Source: Betaproteobacteria bacterium
GTDB lineage: Bacteria > Pseudomonadota > Gammaproteobacteria > Burkholderiales > Burkholderiaceae_C
Length of the DNA stretch: 19,379 nt
Direction of reading: 5' to 3'
NCBI GenBank assembly: GCA_009923345.1
Contig: RFTR01000016.1
Coordinates: forward strand, 1-19,379
Below are positions 14,823-19,379 of the stretch, piece after piece. The notes below the pieces were generated by a model. That model saw only the letters and a program-made list of their open reading frames with translations, was not told the DNA's origin and searched no databases. How positions within the stretch are numbered: the first letter of the stretch is position 1; the number at the start of each line of letters is the position of its first letter. The position numbers were made by a program, and so were the translations under genes.

Positions 14823-15798
14823 TCAGGTTTCACACGCATTGCCGCATGGCATCACATTAAGTTGTCGCGTCAGTGGCGAGGCTGGCAGACCCGTGCTGAT
14901 GTTTTTGCACGGCTTTCCGGAAGCCGCGTTTGCATGGGACGCGATGCTGGAATACTTTGCCCAACCAGAGCACGGCGGCTATCTCTGCATAGCGCCCAAC
15001 TTGCGTGGCTATGAAAACTCGAGTGCGCCCAAAGACGTCGAAGCGTATCGACCCAAGTTCTTGGTACAAGACATATTGGCATTGGCCCAAATAGTCAGTC
15101 CCACAGCGCCCTTGGCTGGATTGATTGCACATGATTGGGGTGGTGCTGTTGCATGGAATGCCGCTAACCAGCACCCCGAGGCTATGCGACGCCTGATGGT
15201 GATTAACTCACCGCATCCAGGAACTTTTTTACGCGAGTTGCAAAACAATCCAGAACAACAGGCAGCCAGTGCTTATATGAATTTCTTAATTCGTCCCGAT
15301 GCTGAGGAACTTCTGGCTGAAGATGACTTCCGTCGCTTATGGGAATTTTTCACCAATATGGGCGCAGTCGATGGGCCATATCCTTGGCTGACCGACGCAA
15401 TTAAAGCGCAGTACCGTGCGGTTTGGCAACAAGGTCTTACCGGGCCTTTGAACTATTACCGAGCTTCCCCCATGCGTCCAGCGCGCCCAGGCGATGCGGC
15501 GGCAGCTGGTTTGCATTTGCCGCACAGTATGCTGACTGTCCAAGTACCCACATGCGTAATTTGGGGCATGAAAGACATCGCGCTTCCACCCGGCTTGATT
15601 GGCGGACTTGGTGAATTTGTTCCAAAGCTCACGCTGCACCGCATCAAAAATGGTTCGCATTGGCTGGTACACGAACAACCATTGCGTGTAGCAGGGTTAA
15701 TAGAAGATTTTTTGCGTGATGACAAAGCGGCCCGTCCAGTGAGTGAACGCACCAAAGTTGTAAGGGTTGTTCGGGCTCCGCGCACACAGCGCTACTGA
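14815..15798 (+). CDS. Epoxide-hydrolase-like alpha/beta hydrolase
   Basis: The 327-aa protein has the alpha/beta hydrolase plan with an aspartate nucleophile. HGFPE (32-36) gives the oxyanion hole, Asp107 in AHDWGG is the nucleophile, Asp254 (IWGMKD) is the acid and His282 (NGSHW) the base. A cap domain at ~140-235 holds Tyr candidates (LNYYRA, 212-217) that in epoxide hydrolases activate the ring. HGxP plus HDWGG favours soluble epoxide hydrolase over haloalkane dehalogenase, but the substrate is unknown. The ATG lies inside the end of engB (8-nt overlap), so it is translationally coupled to that gene. The C-terminal ~24 residues (from KAARPVSERTK) are a strongly basic extension beyond the fold. 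It is followed at once by the 8-bp tandem repeat. Confidence 0.88.
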   Translation: MIDQVSHALPHGITLSCRVSGEAGRPVLMFLHGFPEAAFAWDAMLEYFAQPEHGGYLCIAPNLRGYENSSAPKDVEAYRPKFLVQDILALAQIVSPTAPLAGLIAHDWGGAVAWNAANQHPEAMRRLMVINSPHPGTFLRELQNNPEQQAASAYMNFLIRPDAEELLAEDDFRRLWEFFTNMGAVDGPYPWLTDAIKAQYRAVWQQGLTGPLNYYRASPMRPARPGDAAAAGLHLPHSMLTVQVPTCVIWGMKDIALPPGLIGGLGEFVPKLTLHRIKNGSHWLVHEQPLRVAGLIEDFLRDDKAARPVSERTKVVRVVRAPRTQRY

Positions 15799-15814
15799 AA
15801 AAAACAACATGGGC

Positions 15815-15894
15815 CTTTTGCGCTTTTGCGCTTTTGCGCTTTTGCGCTTTTGCGCTTTTGCGGTTTTGCGGTTTCGCGGTTTCGCGGTTTCGCG
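15815..15894. repeat. Tandem array of ten 8-bp units between convergent genes
   Basis: Ten contiguous octamers run without interruption: six CTTTTGCG, one GTTTTGCG, then three GTTTCGCG. The unit changes stepwise, first base C to G and then fifth base T to C, so the array looks like unequal expansion of successive variants. It lies 16 nt after the hydrolase stop and 14 nt before the stop of the convergent acyltransferase, outside both coding regions. On the minus strand it reads as a Lys/Arg/Ala-rich open frame only because the 24-bp period is a multiple of three. Confidence 0.95.
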
Positions 15895-15908
15895 CATTTT
15901 TGTTGAAC

Positions 15909-16775
15909 TTAGTAAATAGGATCAGCGCCTTCAGGTCGCGTTTTAAAACGCTTATGTACCCAGAAATATTGGGCGGGCATATCTTGGATATAGGTCTCTA
16001 GACGTTGGTTCATCAAGACGGTGTCGGCTTGTGCATCATCTGTTGGAAAGTCGTCCCACGCCTTATGCACTTCTACTTCATAGCCACCAGAAGTCATACG
16101 CGTCACGATAGGTAATACGCGTGCACGACCCAGCTTGGCAAAACGCGATAAGGACGGTACGGTTGCAGCAGGTTCGCCAAAGAACGGCACGAAGATGGAT
16201 TCTTCAGGACCAAAATTCATATCAGGCAATAAATACAACCACGCGTTGTTACGCAAAGAACTCACGATGGTTTTGACACCGTCTTCGCGCTGAAGCAGTT
16301 GTACTTCCCCAAATCTGCTTCTCCCTTGCGTCATCCAAGCACCCGCGACAGGGTTAGATTGCGGCGTGAATATAGTGGTGAAGTGTTTGGAAATACTCAA
16401 GGTCAGCATTGTCCAACCCACGTCTAACCCGACAAAGTGCGGCGCAAAGATAACCGTGGGGACATCTTTGTTGAGGGCATCGACTGCCCCAGTAAAACGA
16501 ACACGCGCTTGAATACAACTTGGACTTCGGTGCCAAAGCCAACTGCGATCTAACCAAGCTTGGGCGAAATACACAAATGCTTGTTTTGCAATTGTCTTGC
16601 GTTGCACCTTAGATTTTTCAGGAAAACACACACGCAAGTTTTGCAACACCACATGACGACGCCACTTTGCACCCATATACAAAATAACGCCCAGCCATAA
16701 ACCCATTAACCGCAATACGGGCAAAGGCAAAAAACCAAGTAACTGAAACAGCTTTAAACCTAGTTGACTGATCAT
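15909..16775 (-). CDS. Lipid A biosynthesis lauroyl/myristoyl acyltransferase (LpxL/HtrB family), downstream copy
   Basis: This inner-membrane enzyme adds a secondary acyl chain to a lipid A precursor. The 288-aa protein begins with a membrane anchor (~10-35), followed by the family region VVLQNLRVCFPE. It has the catalytic HX4D motif, His113 to Asp118 (APHFVGLDVG), and later LLPDMNFG and VPFFGEPAATVPSLSR, typical of HtrB. The C-terminus has the usual AQYFWVHKRFKTRP. The ATG overlaps the TGA of the preceding paralogue as ATGA. Whether it is functionally LpxL or LpxM cannot be told from sequence alone. Confidence 0.93.
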   Translation of the reverse strand: MISQLGLKLFQLLGFLPLPVLRLMGLWLGVILYMGAKWRRHVVLQNLRVCFPEKSKVQRKTIAKQAFVYFAQAWLDRSWLWHRSPSCIQARVRFTGAVDALNKDVPTVIFAPHFVGLDVGWTMLTLSISKHFTTIFTPQSNPVAGAWMTQGRSRFGEVQLLQREDGVKTIVSSLRNNAWLYLLPDMNFGPEESIFVPFFGEPAATVPSLSRFAKLGRARVLPIVTRMTSGGYEVEVHKAWDDFPTDDAQADTVLMNQRLETYIQDMPAQYFWVHKRFKTRPEGADPIY

Positions 16776-17644
16776 GCTTGCGTCTCAGTGCGCGGTTGCT
16801 TATCGCGGTCATACGCCCAAAGGTATTGGCCTGGTGCATCGCGCACCATATCTTCAACACCTCGATTCACAACAACAGCTGCCTGCTCTGGTGAAACCGA
16901 TGCATCCTTAAATTCAGCCGCTTCCATAGGCCGCATATGCAAACAAAAACCTTTACCGATAGGCAATCTTTCACACCAGGTTTGTATGACTTGAGCACCA
17001 GTTTGTTGTGCAAGTTTGGCAAGCAAAGTCATGGTGTAGACATCACGACCAAAGAACGGCGCCCACACGCCTTGCCCCATTGGCGGCACTTGGTCGGGCA
17101 AGATAGCGGTATAGCCTCCAGCGCGCAAGGTACGCATCAGTGTGCGTACGCCACTTAAAGTGGTGGGGGTTGAATTTAGAAATGGCCGGGTTCTGGCATT
17201 CGCCACCAAACTCTCTAACCACGCTTTGCGGGCAGGCCTGAACAACACCACCATATCGCCAAACTCTGGACCGAATTTTTCTGCAATTGCTTGGGCACCA
17301 ATTTCCCAACTCCCGATATGGGGCGACAGGATGATCACGCCTTTGCCAGCGCGCATGGCCGCTTCAAAATGTTCTGCGCCATCGAACTGCACCAAGCCTT
17401 TTAAAGTTTGCGTGTGTGGACGCATCCACACCCATGGCAATTCAGACACCACCATGCCGGCAGCTGCAATGGCAGGTTTTGCTAAGTGCGAAGGAACACC
17501 TGATGCTTTGACATTGGCGACAAAAGTACGTCGATAACGCGGCGACACACACCACACTAGCCAACCCAAGCCAGCACCCACGCACTGCATCCACGGCAGT
17601 GGTACACGGGCAAGCAATTGAAAAATTTGGGTCACCAATGGCAT
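16772..17644 (-). CDS. Lipid A biosynthesis acyltransferase (LpxL/HtrB family), upstream copy
   Basis: This is a second acyltransferase, 290 aa from ATG 17644. It has an N-terminal anchor region, the motif His109-X4-Glu114 (LSPHIGSWEIG), ILPDQVPPMGQGVWAPFFGR and a C-terminal GQYLWAYDRDKQ. The catalytic acid is Glu where the downstream copy has Asp; both are found in the family. The frame is open to ATG 17731, but the extra 29 residues are Cys-rich and unlike the family, so Met30 is preferred. A TTATAT stretch abuts this ATG, which leaves the true start uncertain. The pair is translated in tandem and diverges from metK, a common Burkholderiales layout. Confidence 0.9.
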   Translation of the reverse strand: MPLVTQIFQLLARVPLPWMQCVGAGLGWLVWCVSPRYRRTFVANVKASGVPSHLAKPAIAAAGMVVSELPWVWMRPHTQTLKGLVQFDGAEHFEAAMRAGKGVIILSPHIGSWEIGAQAIAEKFGPEFGDMVVLFRPARKAWLESLVANARTRPFLNSTPTTLSGVRTLMRTLRAGGYTAILPDQVPPMGQGVWAPFFGRDVYTMTLLAKLAQQTGAQVIQTWCERLPIGKGFCLHMRPMEAAEFKDASVSPEQAAVVVNRGVEDMVRDAPGQYLWAYDRDKQPRTETQA

Positions 17645-17798
17645 ATATAATTCAATTGTCGCTGAGTTAGAGAACAACTTGCAGAGCGACAAACACACTC
17701 TGGTGTGCGTGCAACAAATATTTGCACACATCTGCTAAAGCGTTCGCCGGGCTCCCTCAGAGTTGGCAACGCCAACAATAACTGAATGGAGCTTTTTT
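17645..17798 (+). promoter_or_regulatory. Divergent lpxL/metK intergenic region with metK leader hairpins
   Basis: A TATAAT at 17646-17651 reads toward metK, with no good -35. If used, it gives a leader of about 140 nt. The leader contains a stem GTGCAA / TTGCAC (17709-17714 with 17722-17727, 7-nt loop). A tight hairpin GTTGGC-AAC-GCCAAC (17762-17776) lies 11 nt before the GGAG ribosome-binding site at 17788-17791. I do not recognise any known SAM riboswitch class in it. Confidence 0.4.
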
Positions 17799-18977
17799 AT
17801 GTCAGCAGACTATCTCTTTACTTCTGAATCTGTCTCAGAAGGCCACCCCGACAAAGTAGCGGATCAAATTTCCGATGCAATTTTGGACGCGATCTTCGCG
17901 CAAGATCCACGCAGCCGCGTTGCCGCTGAAACACTGACCAACACGGGCTTGGTAGTGCTTGCAGGCGAAATCACCACGAATGCACATGTCGACTACATCC
18001 AAGTCGCACGCGACACGATCAAACGCATTGGCTATGACAATACCGATTACGGCATCGACTACAAAGGTTGTGCCGTTATGGTTTGCTATGACAAGCAATC
18101 TAATGACATCGCCCAAGGCGTGAACCATGCCTCTGACGACCACTTGAATACGGGTGCTGGCGACCAAGGCTTGATGTTTGGCTACGCTTGTAGCGAAACA
18201 CCTGAGTTAATGCCGGCTCCTATTTATTACGCTCACCGCTTGGTCGAACGCCAAGCGCAGTTGCGCAAAGACGGGCGATTGCCTTTCTTGCGCCCTGATG
18301 CCAAGAGCCAAGTGACCATGCGCTATGTCGACGGTAAACCCCACAGCATTGACACCGTGGTGTTGTCTACCCAGCACAGCCCAGACCAGAGCGAAACAGC
18401 CACCAAGATGAAGCAAAGTTTCAATGACGCGATCATTGAAGAACTCATCAAGCCTGTGTTGCCTAAAGAGTGGTTGAAAGACACTAAATATTTGATTAAC
18501 CCCACCGGCCGTTTTGTAATCGGCGGACCACAAGGTGATTGCGGTTTAACAGGTCGCAAGATTATTGTTGACACCTACGGTGGCGCATGTCCACATGGTG
18601 GTGGTGCTTTCTCTGGCAAAGACCCATCTAAGGTAGATCGCTCTGCTGCTTACGCTGCGCGTTATGTGGCCAAGAATATTGTGGCGGCTGGTTTGGCAAC
18701 TAAGTGCCAAATTCAAGTGGCGTATGCGATTGGTGTGGCGCGTCCAATGAACATCACGGTGAATACTGAAGGTACTGGTGTGATCAGCGACGAGAAGATT
18801 GCGGCTTTGGTTTCTGAGCATTTTGATTTGCGGCCTAAGGGCATTATTCAAATGCTTGATTTGTTGCGTCCCATTTATAGCAAGACTGCGGCTTATGGAC
18901 ACTTTGGTCGTGAAGAGCCTGAGTTCACTTGGGAACGTACGGATAAGGCGGCTGCTTTGAAGGCTGCTGCTAAATAA
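17799..18977 (+). CDS. metK: S-adenosylmethionine synthetase
   Basis: The enzyme makes S-adenosylmethionine from methionine and ATP. From ATG 17799 the protein is 392 aa, the normal length, preceded by GGAG with a 7-nt spacer. The frame extends 36 nt upstream, but family members start at the equivalent of MSADYLFTSESVSEGHPDK. GHPDK lies at 15-19 and GAGDQGLMFGYA at 119-130. The P-loop GGGAFSGKDPSKVDRSAAY is in the second half. All three domains are complete. It is divergent from the lipid A acyltransferases and followed by a large inverted repeat. Confidence 0.98.
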   Translation: MSADYLFTSESVSEGHPDKVADQISDAILDAIFAQDPRSRVAAETLTNTGLVVLAGEITTNAHVDYIQVARDTIKRIGYDNTDYGIDYKGCAVMVCYDKQSNDIAQGVNHASDDHLNTGAGDQGLMFGYACSETPELMPAPIYYAHRLVERQAQLRKDGRLPFLRPDAKSQVTMRYVDGKPHSIDTVVLSTQHSPDQSETATKMKQSFNDAIIEELIKPVLPKEWLKDTKYLINPTGRFVIGGPQGDCGLTGRKIIVDTYGGACPHGGGAFSGKDPSKVDRSAAYAARYVAKNIVAAGLATKCQIQVAYAIGVARPMNITVNTEGTGVISDEKIAALVSEHFDLRPKGIIQMLDLLRPIYSKTAAYGHFGREEPEFTWERTDKAAALKAAAK

Positions 18978-19001
18978 GTCGTTTTTAGAACTCCCCTGCT
19001 T

Positions 19002-19083
19002 GAGCCCAGGGCTAGGGGATACAAACACCGCTCCGCGCTTTGCGCTTTATGTCGCGGTATTTGTATCCCCTAGCCCTTGGCTC
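19002..19083. repeat. 82-bp near-perfect inverted repeat downstream of metK
   Basis: The arms 19002-19031 and 19054-19083 pair over 30 bp with two mismatches (19007 with 19078, 19026 with 19059), including 18 uninterrupted pairs around CTAGGGGATACAAA. The 22-nt loop contains GCGC-TTT-GCGC, which could fold on its own. There is no proper T-run after it on either strand, so it is not a classical intrinsic terminator, although it lies between the convergent ends of metK and glmS and may act as one. Its size and symmetry also fit a small dispersed repeat element. Confidence 0.9.
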
Positions 19084-19101
19084 TTTGGTTATGGGGTTTT
19101 T

Positions 19102-19124
19102 ATCACCGCAGAAAATGCGGTGAT
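19102..19124. repeat. Stem-loop in the metK-glmS convergent gap
   Basis: A perfect 9-bp stem ATCACCGCA / TGCGGTGAT closes a GAAAA loop. On the plus strand it is preceded, not followed, by a T-run (ggggttttta), and on the minus strand it is followed by AAAAA. It is therefore a weak terminator candidate in either direction. The rest of 19125-19229 shows no gene or motif that I can name. Confidence 0.6.
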
Positions 19125-19229
19125 TAGGTCTGGGAATCGCCGCATCTAGTTAATTGACGACAAAATCAGCCGCTCAATTTGCCTCAAGCCAAGGATTGAC
19201 TAGCCCCACACTCGTACCCCCTAACGGAA

Positions 19230-19379
19230 CTACTCCACCGTAACCGATTTAGCCAAATTCCGAGGCTTATCCACATCCGTCCCTCTTGCACACGCCGTGT
19301 GATACGCCAGTAATTGCAGAGGCACCACATGCAAGATGGGTGACAAAACACCATAGTGCTCGGGCATACGAATCACGTG
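19230..19379 (-). CDS. glmS: Glutamine-fructose-6-phosphate aminotransferase, C-terminal fragment
   Basis: The last 49 residues of a minus-strand gene enter from the right edge and end at TAG 19232-19230. The piece MPEHYGVLSPILHVVPLQLL followed by AYHTACARGTDVDKPRNLAKSVTVE is the characteristic C-terminus of GlmS, where the invariant DVDKPRNLAKSVTVE tail forms part of the sugar isomerase active site and the ammonia channel. GlmS makes glucosamine-6-phosphate for peptidoglycan and LPS. Most of the gene lies outside the window. Confidence 0.96.
   Translation of the reverse strand, partial: HVIRMPEHYGVLSPILHVVPLQLLAYHTACARGTDVDKPRNLAKSVTVE

Noticed and set aside
15815..15894. Possible CRISPR array
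   Set aside because: The units are 8 bp and contiguous with no spacers, and there are no cas genes.
15697..15897. Minus-strand 66-aa open frame rich in Lys, Arg and Ala across the octamer array
   Set aside because: The pattern comes from the 8-bp repeat read in a 24-bp period; it overlaps the end of the hydrolase gene and has no family features.
17645..17731. Longer start for the upstream lipid A acyltransferase
   Set aside because: The added 29 residues are Cys-rich and unlike the family; the conserved membrane anchor begins at Met30.
17658..17798. Known SAM riboswitch upstream of metK
   Set aside because: I could not match the leader to any SAM riboswitch class that I know; only simple hairpins are supported.
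19002..19083. Insertion sequence or MITE end at the inverted repeat
   Set aside because: No transposase or clear target-site duplication is visible, so only a repeat is called.

Overview
The window looks like core chromosome of a betaproteobacterium. The order mrcA / (pilM-P slot) / pilQ / aroK / aroB / dgt, the mrcA / cyaY / lptM / lysA cluster, the engB / cytochrome c4 pair and the metK / lpxL divergence are all typical of Burkholderiales. With roughly balanced GC, I would guess a freshwater Comamonadaceae-like organism. That placement is inferred from gene order and protein sequences, not from a search. I see no tRNA, rRNA, CRISPR array, transposase or phage gene.

Left block (1-7336, minus strand). 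This reads as one long compact operon. It starts with a 303-aa protein that combines a PilM-like region, one membrane helix and a PilP domain, followed by a short PilQ secretin. Then come shikimate kinase (aroK), 3-dehydroquinate synthase (aroB), a dGTPase-family HD hydrolase (dgt), an MFS transporter, a DUF1415 protein and the start of an unidentified gene cut by the window edge. Neighbours overlap or lie within about 45 nt of each other, and several use GTG starts. The single fused gene sits exactly where four genes (pilM, pilN, pilO, pilP) normally lie. This is the most unusual feature of the window.

Middle block (7449-14815). Penicillin-binding protein 1A (mrcA) is divergent from the pilus operon and convergent with frataxin (cyaY). 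cyaY is divergent from the lptM-lysA pair. lysA overlaps the convergent msrQ end to end, and msrP-msrQ (periplasmic methionine sulfoxide repair) follow. A diheme cytochrome c with a clean intrinsic terminator is divergent from the GTPase engB. Three plus-strand genes here (mrcA, lptM, engB) have a TA(T/C)AAT box only 5-7 nt before the ATG, which suggests leaderless or nearly leaderless mRNAs.

Right block (14815-19379). An epoxide-hydrolase-like alpha/beta hydrolase overlaps the end of engB. It converges with two lipid A acyltransferase paralogues (lpxL/htrB family), and between them lies a tandem array of ten 8-bp units. metK is divergent from the acyltransferases, has a leader with small hairpins, and is followed by an 82-bp near-perfect inverted repeat. 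The window ends in the C-terminus of glmS on the minus strand. No gene-free stretch exceeds 300 bases; the longest is 18978-19229, which holds the inverted repeat and a second hairpin.
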